A DNA stretch of 64,000 bases from Asterella californica (Eukaryota; Streptophyta; Marchantiopsida; Marchantiales; Aytoniaceae): NCBI GenBank assembly GCA_036924285.1, contig JAYKYS010000014.1:3658001-3722000 (forward strand). Reading direction: 5' to 3'. Every line of letters begins with the position of its first letter. The first letter of the stretch is position 1. The position numbers were made by a program, and so were the translations under genes. Shown here in pieces: positions 53,331 through 64,000 of the stretch. A model generated the notes under the pieces. That model was not told the DNA's origin, did not search any database, and saw only the letters and a program-made list of their open reading frames with translations.

Positions 53331-54870
53331 CGTCTTATACAATGAAACAGATCTCGAGAAGACACTCGAGTGATATTTCCACAAGAAGTTGCACCCGAGT
53401 TTACCAAGCTGGGCAGCAGTTAAGCTAGGGCTGAGCTAAACAAGCTACCCCTTAGCTTGAATTAAAGTATCACTTTGAAGAAGAATGAAAGTATTAAAAT
53501 GCATAGCTTGTTGAGGAGAATGACCTCGTGTCTTTAATTAGGAGAAGTAGCATTCTATGCAAGAGTTAATGTAGTTTTTAAATTATGAAAAATGAGAGAG
53601 AGAGAATCTTTCGATTTTAGCTCGTGACTTGGATCCATAATCCGAAGATACAAGTGCGTATGTGTTAGTGAGTATTATAGTTTTGACTTTTCATTGATTA
53701 AAAATGGAGCTATATAGAAAAGTTGACGCAAAGAATGTTAGTAAAGAATATTGAAGTAACTTATTTTAAGTTTATGTACGAGTTTTGATTCTCTTTTTAA
53801 AGAGAACGAGGTCATCCTCAGTGGTAGAGGCGCACCTAGGAAGAAGAGGTCTCAAGATCAAATCCTCTTGGTATGTGTTCCTATTCTGACATGTTGATCT
53901 CTCGGATGGGAGTCTATGTTGGATATGTAGCTACGTCTTGCAAATGCAAAGACGAGGACTCTGAATCATGAGCTTCCTGACTTAAGTCTCCATATGTCAC
54001 TTCGGTTATAGATGAGGAGTTACTTCGTACAGCTATGAGAGCGGCTGTAAGCACTATTGTGCAATCTTTTAGAACTATAGCAGTTAATGTTCAACGTGGT
54101 TGAGAATAGCTAAGAAGTTGTTGTGCATAGTTCGGAGATTGAACATCAGAAGAGATTTTATATTCGTGAAAACATAAGATCTAGAGATATATAGACCATG
54201 TGTAACAGACAAACTTAAAGATTGCAAACGGTGTATTAAACACAAAATTCAAGAAGATAGAACCAGAATGTTTGATGTTCTCTTATAACACACTACCCTC
54301 ATGACTCATACTCGATCGTTTATAAAAAAAGTCATAAGTAGCCTCTTCTTTACTAAAATTGATGTACAGATCTGAGACTAGATCCAGAGTTCATAGTCAC
54401 AAGTTCTTGGAACAAGCAGAAAGCTTAGCTGAATGTTAATCAAGGTGCTTATGATTGAGAAAAGACACGGAATGTACTTAACATAACTACTACATAAGCC
54501 GACTGATATGACGTCTCATGCAACTAACGTAACTACATAACAACTAAAATGAGACAACCAGGACAAATGTGGGCGACTCAGTAAGCTTCTCCTTCGGATG
54601 ATTGAGACGAAGTTGTAATCACGATATGAATTCTACTTTCTTTGACTCCAATGAATAACCCTTTGTCGTCGATGGGTGCATACAACGTACGGCATGTTCA
54701 GTCTATTGTGGTCTGCACAGAGACTGCATCTCCCAGGAGCAGACCAAGGAAAATGTCCCAACTCATGCTATGGACCTCTTTGCACAACTTGTCTTCGTCT
54801 TTGATGGCATATTGTGTCTGAAGCTAAATGTGATATATGCTCATTGTTGATAACATATTCAGTCTCAATC
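53331..54870. other. Decayed LTR-like and unassigned sequence between the element C fragments
   Basis: The first about 100 bases share ACACTCGAGTGATATTTCC and ACCAAGCTGG with the sequence at 55030-55080 (reverse), so they are the start of an LTR. The remainder shows no frame, domain or clear repeat, apart from the SINE-like candidate listed separately. Confidence 0.4.
53807..53880 (+). ncRNA. tRNA-derived (SINE-like) polymerase III promoter candidate
   Basis: CCTCAGTGGTAGAGG (53816-53830) makes a 4-bp D-arm with a tRNA-like loop and resembles an A box. GATCAAATCC (53856-53865) fits the B-box consensus GWTCRANNC, 41 bp downstream, which is tRNA spacing. The anticodon stem and T stem do not pair, so it is not a functional tRNA. 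A SINE head or chance are both possible. Confidence 0.28.
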
Positions 54871-56190
54871 GTTGTGGGTTCAATCAAATGACTCTGAATT
54901 TCAATATTTGACGAAGCGACATGTGTACTACTCGTCGTGTATCATCTGCTGCAGATTGAGTGAATTGTGTGTTATTGTCAATCCTCATCACTTTGTGTCT
55001 TCTCGGTCGTCTTGCCACAAGAGGAGGTCCAGCTTGGTAAGCTTGGGTGTAGCTTCTTGTGGAAATATCACTCGAGTGTCCGTAGCATGACATTCATCCC
55101 ATCCAAACTTGCACATCCTCGGATATGTACCATCTCTTCCACTAGTTCTCAAGATCTCTCTAAGTTGCCATCATTTTCTTCAACGTCTTCAGAGTCTCCA
55201 AGTAGAAGATCTTCATCAGTATTTATGTCTATTTTGACTCCAAAAAATTGCTAGTTTAACAGATTCTCTTCTTCTTCTTAACAACTTAATGTACTTACCT
55301 GCAACAAGAAGTCTCAAATGTGTATCATCAAGCTCCTGCAAAGAATAAGTAGCATTATGATGTACATCTAAGACAACATATGGATCAAACCACCTCTTAG
55401 AAAACCTCCGAACTGTAGCCTGTTGGTTCTCTAGAGTACTATCATATACCAAAATCCAATCTCTAGCGTGTATAGGTTTTGGTTGAAGCTTGTGGTCTTG
55501 TCAAACTTGTCTTTATTCTTGAGACGAGACTCTTTCAACTTCTGTTGTGTCTCTGTAAGATCATCTTATCTATGTTCTCACTATCTGATACGAAGTGCAA
55601 GGAGTTGTACAGGATCTATTCATTTTCCCATGATGAAATAGTCCATGTAGAGAAGTCTCCTTCTACTGACATAATCGACCTCTAACCAACATCAGTTCAA
55701 TGAGTATGTACCCAGTACTGGTGCAATGAGTCATATTGTTAGCCAACAGAGTAAACTGGAGCAACCTAAGTCACTCTCTATGTCTACTGTCACATGTCTT
55801 CACCAAGGCTTGAACAATCGACGGGTGCTTATGTTCGTTCTTATCAATCTCCTCTGGATTCATGGCAGTAGTGAGTTTGAGTTTCATTATGTATTGAGCA
55901 AAGAACTCTTTGACTTCTGTACTACGTAACTCTTCTTTGTTTGCACGTAATCTTCCGACATACCTATATTCACAAATAACGTCCTCAAGAACAAACTTAC
56001 ATATACCTTCTGTGGTCTTCGTCCTCAGAGCTCGTCCTTGTACAAAGTTGGAGAGGTCTTCACGGACCAACACCAAGTACCTCATATCTCATAACCACGA
56101 GGGTATCACCACCAAATCAAGAATCCATTGGAAGTGAATACTAGACGGACAAGTATGCACCAGATCATCTCTATAACACACCTTGAGTAA
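54871..56190 (-). pseudogene. Ty3/gypsy integrase C-terminal fragment (element C), copy 2
   Basis: Reverse-strand relative of 52466-53330 that extends further upstream. It includes RYLVLVREDLSNFVQGRALR, CKFVLEDVICEYRYVG, RANKEELR (Asp of the second motif changed to Asn in RANK), FFAQYIMKLKLTTAMNPEEI, and then VYDSTLENQQATVRRF, RWFDPYVVLDVHHNATYSL. The LTR-like start TGTCATGCTACGGACACTCG follows a GTTTGGATGGGATGAA tract near 55090. Interrupted by stops. It faces copy 1 tail to tail. Confidence 0.75.
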
Positions 56191-56264
56191 AACTGACAAT
56201 GTAAGCATGAGCTCACAAAGTTCATCACATCATTCATGATTTAATTATATTTAAAAATAATAAT

Positions 56265-56545
56265 ATATAAAGATCATGATTTATCAACTTTAATAGTGTT
56301 TTATGAAATATCTTGCTTACGAAAGATGATGTATCGTACATAAATGTACTTCAAATTACAAAAGAAGAGAGATTTTATAATTCCAGAATCCTATATGGAA
56401 AATATTCTTGAAATATAAAGTTTCTTCTCTCTTGTATTTAGAATGGATTTATGTACAATAGATGATCTGGTGGATTATCAGGCAAGACATTCAATAAACC
56501 ATGATTGGTTGATAAATCATGATATTTATATATTGATTGATAAAT
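56265..56545. mobile_element. Foldback (MITE-like) element of about 280 bp
   Basis: The left half (ATCATGATTTATCAAC, GTACATAAATGTACTTC, AGAAGAGAGATTTTATAATTC) is the imperfect inverse of the right half (GAAATATAAAGTTTCTTCTC, GGATTTATGTAC, GTTGATAAATCATGATAT). Arms are about 135-145 bp with mismatches and a small centre. No coding. The ends and target duplication are not clear. Confidence 0.6.
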
Positions 56546-58599
56546 TGTGATCTTAATATAATATTTCTAGAATGATAGTTCAACTATTAGATCTCCTCAT
56601 AAAGTAGCCTGGATTTTATATTTCTTTCTTACAATGTGAAAACCTCGATCATAGACATGGGCTCTTAGTCCTCAACATTCCAGTCCCCTTGGTCCTAACC
56701 ATTCACCTATGGGAATGGTTTAGGACTAAGATACCACTCCCTCCCGTAGCTTATTCTATACATGTACATAAGGGATCAAGCTCCTTGGTAAATATGAGGT
56801 CTGGAATATTCTAACTTATAAGAGTCTATTTGCTTGGAGGGCACAAGCATATATTTTCTCGGATGTTGGATTATTCACACGGTTGATATCTGAAAATTAA
56901 ATGTCACGGAGCACTTGATCTCACATGACTTGAGACTCAGTTAGCCGATGCTTATTCCTCAGATACCGTCATTGCATCTTCTCTGAGAAAAGGAGTTTAC
57001 GACCCGTGAGCCTTCTACCTCCACGCGACATTCATGATATGATTGCAGGCAAATCACTATTAACTATTAATTAATCAATGTCGTCCTTTCCACCCTATAC
57101 CATTGTCCTCTTGTATTATCCATGTCAACAAAATGAGTCCATAGCATCCTGAAGTAAACCCGCACAACTTCTTTCAATAAGATTATACTGTAACAAAGTA
57201 AACGAGAGAAAATTCAAAATCCATACATGACATAGCATAAGAGCTAGCATCAAGAGGGACAAAATATGCATGCAATCTAGAATTCTTGTGGAATGTAAAT
57301 CTTGAGGTAAATCGACACGAAAAGATCGAGTATTATTAATAAATTATTTTATTTTTTATCAAGATTAAATGAGATTATATTTATATATTATTAGTGTAAA
57401 AATTCTGTAATATTAAACAAAAATTATGATAATTTCATAAAAATAAACTTCCCGTATAAATATAAAATATAAGATTAACATGTTCCATCCGAAATATGGA
57501 AGAGGTGCATATACATATACAAGGGTGCTACTTTTCTCATGCAACTGGAATAAACCCTAGGTCTAAACAGCGATAGTCTCTAACCCGAGACAACAGTAAA
57601 AACATGAATTTCCAAGTCTCGTCAACTGTAAAATTGTCCATAATACCCGGCCTGGTTATGGATCGAACTCTTCAAGATAAGACGGAACTCACCTATTTAG
57701 AACCAAATGTTGATACGAATTATTCTAAAATCGAAGCATTTAGATAGAACCAAATAACCTTAGAACCGAGCCAATAGCATCAAAGCGATCGCTTTGGAAC
57801 CCCAACTATCGACACGCACTAATGCACAGAATTTATTAAATCAAATTAATTAATGAGGATTTAAAGAATTTAGAAAAGTTTTAATCGAACCATTTTGTAA
57901 ACGAATCATTTTTTACCCAACCCGACAACTATGGTTCATTCTAGATAGTTGGGATGTGAACCGAACCGGGGCCGATCCCTACATGCGGACATAGTAGCTT
58001 CTCACGAGGTCGTTCTCAACGCTGATGCTCTCTACCTAGGAAACTATTAGGGCGTGTCAAAGCTGTAACATTTCTGAAACATTTCGTAAATATTAGTCGT
58101 TCGTGGATGAGTGTTACGGTTGCGACCAGATGTCAGTGGGCGTCTTTAATTTACTTTTTGTTTAATTTGGACGTCCGTTTTAACAGTAGATAAATTGACT
58201 AAGTAAAAAGTTATTGTTATTTTTAAAATTAAAAATTAAAATACTTATAGTTATACAAAGACACAGCGCTAGTCGATGCACGGCTCCAAAATAAAACTAT
58301 TGTTTGACAAATTATGGCCTTTTCTCTTTTGGACGTTAGAGAATCTTTTGCTTTAACTTTTACACGCTCTATTGTAATTAAAAGATAACCGGGTATCGGT
58401 TTGACAAAGTCGCTCATGCTGTTGTTTCTCACTCTTTTAACAGGGCATACATCAAGGACCTTCGTAACCACCACAGGCTTATTTTATTGCTAGTTATCCT
58501 CAATGCCAGACTTCCTTACATAATCAAACTCCTATAGCAAGTTTAAGGTATTACCTAGCCTTTCTGTTAGAAAGGGTTAGGTAAATATGCATGAGAAAA
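56546..58599. other. AT-rich stretch without supported features
   Basis: The region is AT-rich, especially 57320-57480 and 58190-58250. I see no open frame with coding character, no domain and no obvious repeat shared with the rest of the window. A short frame at 58229-58474 lacks support. Confidence 0.5.
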
Positions 58600-60300
58600 A
58601 GAAAGGATACAAAACCAGGAGCCTTTCATCCTCTGCATTAGTTTGTCCTTATGCTGTATAATGAACTTTACTTCTATAGTGTACCGTAACCCAAATTTTA
58701 TTCTTGCACAGCTTGCGCGAAGTACACTAACTTGACAATGTAATGTTAATTACCTGCGGATAAAAATGGGAATAAGGTTTTAACGCACTCACATGAAGAA
58801 GAGGAGGGTTGTCTGTAAATTTTTAGAAAAACTAAAAGTTGAAGATGAGATACGTTATTTTTACTCCATAATAAGAATTAAGTATCAAAGTTGTGCAAAT
58901 ATGTCCATGTATTCACGTATGGATAAATATGCATGCAAGATCAACTTTGAGATCATATCCACTTGTTGTTATCCAGAGAAAATAACATGAATCCTGTGTG
59001 TGATGGTGAAAATTGGTGAAAATCCTATAACTGACAAGAAAGATTATAATATTTTATAAAGATTAAGTGTTAATTCATCTAGAGAAACGAGAAGATCCAA
59101 AGATAAACCATAAAGGGAGCATTGAAAGACATGCTCCCCAAAGTACATATGCTTGTCATAATGGATCTACTACTATGTCAATCTAGCGCGAAATCTAGAT
59201 GTTGATTGTTGTTAGTGAAGCTTCTGGTCTGAGTCTCGTTGTGATGGATTCACATGGACAGTCCCATGGTCTGAGAAGACCTCAAGGGACAGGTAATCAT
59301 ATTCATCATTTACAAAAGTGAAACAGAAAATTTGGCATGCATCTCCAACCTGTTAGCAAAGCTTTTTGTCCAAGTCTCGTAGTGATGGACTCACATGGAT
59401 AGTCCCATGGTTTGTGAACAAATTGTTAACGAAGCTTCTGATCCGAGTCCTGTTGTGATGGACTCACATGAACAGTCTCATGGTCCACAGAGACTTCAAA
59501 AGATAAATAATAATATTTATCATTTACTATTATAAAAGTGAAACAGAAGGTTCGGTAAGTATGGAAACTTTTAATAGAATGTTAGATTTTGTACTTAGGT
59601 GAAAGTTGTCTGTCATATAGCATATAAAATCCAAATACTAAGCATCTATGTAAATCATGAAGGACTTTCGGGAAAAGTCGATTGAAATTCAACTTTTGTG
59701 TTCCAAAGTTGTGAGTGTACTAGAATCATACTTTTTTTCCTCCGGAAGCTGTAATCCAAAACCAAAGACTTGTCTCATATGGCCACTTAGTTTATAATCT
59801 GATAAACTTAAACCCTAGTTTGAGTGGTGGGTGACCCGAAATGAATTAGTTTCCCTTATTCCAATCGGCCAAGATTTGCGTTTCAAACTGAAAATGTGTC
59901 TCTAAATAAAAATTTTGTTTCGTTATTATTAGGTCACATCATTGATCTGATTTGAAAGATACAACAAATCCTTTCTTACTCGTCCTTTATCATTGGGAAA
60001 TTGAATGTGAAACCTTTTCCATCTTTTTTTCCATCCATGCCAACATCAGGGAGTCCATTAGAAACTACTTCTTTTCTTATTTCAACTGGCTTTTTACAGA
60101 CTCTGCTCAACTTCCGTCTCGTTTATAGCTTGTTAATCCTCAAAATGGTAATTTTAGAAGACTTTAAATTCTTTACAACTTTTGTCTTGTCCAACTTGTT
60201 AGGGTAGTTACGTTTCGTGCTGATCGTAACCCTATCAGAAGGGAATAAACGGAGGATATTCTTCTCAAGATATACATATAAAACGGAGGATATTCTTCTC
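58600..60300 (-). repeat. Spacer X, second copy, flipped
   Basis: Reverse complement of about 1690-3215 with many small differences. Here the GTTTATTCC-type end of spacer X abuts the forward arm (60300), whereas in the first copy that end abuts the inverted arm (1690). A duplicated AAACGGAGGATATTCTTCTC lies at 60249-60300. The frame at 58793-58990 matches the minus-strand frame at 2897-3097 but is shifted after about 24 codons. Confidence 0.65.
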
Positions 60301-61914
60301 TAGCACTCAATTTAATACATTCGAAAGGGCATGTAATAATTCACTTGGCGTATAATTATTGAATATCATATGCATAAAGAAATACTGCAAAGCTTCTATC
60401 ACTTCATAGGGGAAGCAAGAGTTAGAAAAGGTACGTAAAACATGACTCTTGAATCTTCCTCCAGGGATGAAGGCCTAGATTCAACTATCATGCTAAAACC
60501 ATTTTCCTTCGAGACAGTTTTGAGCGATTTGAAACTGAAAACGTACCCTTCTTACACTAGTAATTAATAGTCCGGTCGAAGAAAGGTTGTACACGTCTTG
60601 GAAAAGTCCAGCATCAAATCATTGATTGGTGAGATGTTTGATATGTTACCCGCCAGCAAGCAACCGCGTGTCAGTTTCAGTTTCCTGTGGAGCAGTTCAA
60701 GCAGAAGCATTGTCGTCCACAGTTCTTCGGTCGAGTACTGACTACGAAGCTTCCATCGAGTACCGACTACGAAGCTTGCTCCTTGACAGGAAAACGTCCG
60801 GTTCATAGAACGAGTGGAGTGGTTTGAATGTCACTTTCATCTTGCAACCGTCTTCAGAACGGTTGTACTCTATGATGCTGAGTCAGACTCGTTCCCTTGC
60901 TTTAGCTTCCCATCACTTTTTGACTTTCTTGCTAATGTATGTTATAATGGTACTTAATAACTAGGTTAGAGTAGAGCTCAAGGACGGAAGAAAAGTAAGA
61001 AAAGCAAAAAATTTCAGTTAACCACTGAGCTACAGTTGTTCTGTATTAAGAGAATCCTTTTTTTCTCTTATATATCTTTTCGATCTTCGTGCTCAGTATT
61101 GCCTATAAATTGGCCTAACCCTTCTTGTACATCTTTGTGCTTTAAAAACTTACCATGAGATTCATGAGATAATTCAAAAGTGTTCCTGTATCTGCAGCGG
61201 TAAGACAAGTTGAAGTGAAACGTAAGGAACTTTATACCTTATGGGGATGAAGTGGTTAATGATTGTATTACGCTTAATATCAACTGTGACCCTCTTGATT
61301 AACTTCTTACTTTAAATTAGTTATGGACTAAACGGTAATCTGCCACAATATAAATAGGAGAGTTCTACTGAGGATGCTCAATCAGATGAGGGAGAGTAGG
61401 AGATTCAATCGCTTCGGAGCGGTTTCTGATAGTTCTTTAGTTTTTTCGCTAGTCTGAAATCGAATGTTACAGTAGTTGATCTTTGTGACAGCTTGAAACT
61501 CGCAATCGGGGCTACCGCCTTGATGTTACTTCGACATTCGAGGGAATTGTTAGCTTGTTGAGAGGAATCATTTGAAGTTGGCGCATCGTGTTCGCATCAA
61601 ACTCTGTCTGTTCATGAGCATAAACACCGTGACGATGTTGTAGTGACGAGACCAAGCCCAGATACATAAGCAACGCGGACTTGATGGGCGGACTTGATCG
61701 GAGTTTACCTGTATACCTTGTGACAAACTACGCATAACGTTGAGCGTGAAGTATGACGCTATCCTGGCCGTCGGTCAGAAAGCAGATTCGATGTCTTTGT
61801 ATTAGGGAACGAGGGAATCGATTGTCTCTATTTTTGTTTGACACTCAGGAGCAACAAGCTTTGAAGAAGGACGAGGGATGTTCACTGACTGTAGACGTAG
61901 GTATTTAAGATGGA

Positions 61915-62008
61915 GATTCGCCAAGTTACAACTGAACAACAACGCAAAGATTCCTTCTAAGATCTTTAGCACCGGTGTGGTTGTTGTGTAGTTGCAACTT
62001 GGCGAATC
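61915..62008 (+). repeat. Hairpin H1, third copy
   Basis: Identical in length (94 bp) and nearly identical in sequence to 14160-14253. Confidence 0.75.
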
Positions 62009-62099
62009 TTCTTCTGGATGAAGTATGGGAAATGAAGTTTATTCACTACATTTGTTCATTACGAAACTACATGAGTATTAGCAAAACGACTTGATCCAT

Positions 62100-62193
62100 T
62101 GTCAGTGCAGCAAAAGGTGTGATCCACGGTTACCAAAGCGAAAACCCTTGTCGCCTTTGGTAACGACGAATCACACCTTTTGCTACACTGACA
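62100..62193 (+). repeat. Hairpin H2, third copy
   Basis: 94 bp, like 14333-14426. Its right arm reads CACCTTTTGCTACACTGACA, which pairs better than the copy at 14333. Confidence 0.75.
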
Positions 62194-64000
62194 TTTTCTG
62201 CATCGGGGTGTTGTGATACACAAGTTTCAACAAATCTCGGGCAGAATTGCTTCTGCGTGTAGTCTCTGTTAGAATCTCTGATTCCAATAGGGACGCCACG
62301 CAGCAGCATTTCCGAGATGAGGTCAACAATCCATTACCTGGACTTATTCAAGAGGTTTTCTCTCGCTGTAAGGATATTCTGTTACTCCTATATATCGGGG
62401 TGTTGTGACACACCAGTTCCAACATATCTAGATCTCGGAACAGAATTGCTGCAGCTTGTCTTCTTTCTTAGAATCTCTGATCCCAACAAGAAGCCCAGCA
62501 GCAGCGTTTCTGAGACGAGGTCTACAATCCATTATCTCGACTTGAGAGAGTCTCCCTTGCTGTAAAGGAAATTCTGTTACTGCCTATATATACAGGTGTT
62601 ATGGGACACAAGTTCCAGCATATCTCGGGCAGAACTGCTGAAGCTCGACTTTCTTGTTAGAATCTCTGATTACAACAAGAATGCCCAGTACCAGCATTTC
62701 TGAGATGAGGTCTACAATCCAGTATGCACCCCCGATGACCCGACTCAAGGGAGACCGAATATCAACTCTCTCAATCCATTATCTGCGACTTGAGTCTCTC
62801 TTGCTGTAAAAGAAATTCTGTTACTGCCTATTTATATACACGGGTGTTATGGGACACAAGTTCCAACATATCTCGCGCAGAGCTTGACTTTCTTGTCGGA
62901 ATCTCAGATTCCAACAAGAATGCCCAGCACCAGCATTTCTGAGACGAGGTCTAGAACCCATTCTGTGGGACTTGAGAGAGTCTCTCTTGCTGTAAAGGAA
63001 ATTCGTTTACTGCCTATATATACGGGTGTTATGGGATACAAGTTCCAACATATCTCTGGCAGAACTGCTGAGCTTGACTTTCTTGTTAGAATCTCTGATT
63101 CCAACAAGAATGCCAAACACTAGCACTTCTGAGATGAGGTCTACAATCCAGTATCTTGGCAAGATCGAGACTGTGAAGGAGCTGTTTACGAGATTCTGGG
63201 TCCGGAGTTCGAATAAATAGTTTGTGTTTAGTTTGGAAATGTGTCTTCATTCAGTGCTGATATTGCTTAGATCAAGAAAATTGTCCACGATCTGTTTCAA
63301 CTGCAAGAGTCCTCTAGGTCCAGCTCGATGAACGGCTCCACCGTAGAGATAGAATATAGATCTGTATTTTCATTAGGGATATACGTTAACCTCAAATGGA
63401 CGTATACTTACTAGTTGGTAAGTCTTTCGGTTCCTGCATAAGAAGAACTCCGGTTATCTGTCCATCAGTTAGATTCTAATATGAAGGCTTCGGTGTATAT
63501 GCAGGGCACTGCGTACGTACTGCGGCTGACTGAGGGGTAAGCTCTCCCGGGCCATTGGTTAAACATGTCCATACCTTCTAGATCTATTCTGTTTCTCCAG
63601 TTGAATTCGAAAGTATTCCTGCAAATGCTGCATTCGAAGGAGCTCAAGGCAGCCTTTTACTGGAGTACGTTCTGTCAATTACATTTCCCTAGACCTGTTA
63701 CATGTTCGAGACCTGTTACATGTTCGAGCACTTGCTAATTTGTTGAATGAGCGGTATTTCATGTATTCGGTGTAATGTAATGTGCAGGAAACTGGTTTGA
63801 CCTCTAGGTCCCTATAATATATATGATCCTAGCTTCCCGGTGCCGGGAAAGTTAGAACTCTGACTGTCACAACGTTATATGATCTCCTGCCGTTTTGCTC
63901 AGTTATAGCTTTCCTCCAATTTACTTTGGAGAAAGCTTGTTTTCGACTTATATTAAATTCAAGAGTTAGGCGGTATCAAGTGTCCCAGGAAGTTCAACTT

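Larger units (their letters stand above)
60300..64000 (+). repeat. Forward arm, second copy (continues past the window end)
   Basis: The first about 250 bp correspond to the inner arm from about 3895 to 4140, so the innermost part (3260-3890) is missing. From 60560 it matches 12853-16240 closely, offset about 47.7 kb, with no Harbinger insertion: the junction reads CTAGTAATTAATAGTCCGG. It contains hairpin H1 (61915-62008), hairpin H2 (62100-62193) and the TATATA array (62220-63170). Confidence 0.85.

Noticed and set aside
54872..55254. Plus-strand frames of 72 and 95 codons
   Set aside because: They are antisense to the recognisable gypsy integrase remnant.

Overview
The window is eukaryotic, repeat-dominated DNA, most likely from a large-genome streptophyte (land plant or charophyte-type alga). 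I see no bacterial operons, no rRNA and no functional tRNA. Three things support a plant-lineage source. There are two Ty3/gypsy LTR retrotransposons, one of which has a primer-binding site close to the tRNA-Asp type common in plant Tat/Athila elements. There is a PIF/Harbinger transposon with its DDE_4 transposase and Myb/SANT-like partner. There is also an intron-containing FCP1/HAD-like gene carrying the D-L-N motif I variant known from a plant HAD family. I cannot name the species, and a fungal source such as a rust is a weaker alternative.

Layout. A long composite repeat, called the arm here, alternates in orientation along the window. It runs inverted at 1-1690, forward at 3260-32790 (split by two insertions), inverted at 44690-52465, and forward at 60300-64000. 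Spacer X lies between the first two arms (1691-3259) and recurs flipped between the last two (58600-60300). Spacer Y (32790-44690) sits between the two central arms.

The forward arm is split by an 8.7-kb PIF/Harbinger transposon (4148-12852) and by a 10.1-kb Ty3/gypsy element, element A (21425-31535). Spacer Y contains an antisense LTR fragment of the element A family, which is itself split by a 7.7-kb Ty3/gypsy element, element B (34499-42206). Next to it is a decayed copy of the FCP1-like gene (42650-44460). The 52.4-58.6 kb stretch holds two converging decayed gypsy fragments, a foldback element and AT-rich DNA.

The most interesting object is the Harbinger transposon. Between its transposase gene (+) and its Myb/SANT-like accessory gene (-) it carries a complete four-exon FCP1/HAD-like gene. 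I can splice this gene by canonical GT-AG junctions into one continuous 606-codon frame. The gene is surrounded, and its intron 2 is filled, by arrays of a TCGCACT/AGTGCGA motif. The part upstream of its start codon is a strikingly regular 30-bp array of the palindrome CGCACTGAGTGCG. A second, mutated copy of the gene elsewhere keeps the same intron positions, so this gene has been multiplied as DNA and not by retroposition.

Other live-looking parts are element B (uninterrupted 1606-codon gag-pol, LTRs nearly identical) and element A (LTRs differing at roughly 15 sites by eye, one nonsense codon in pol). Paralogous copies of the arm supply empty sites for both the Harbinger and the element A insertions, which confirms their boundaries. 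All repeat correspondences were made by eye, so coordinates of diverged repeat edges are approximate.
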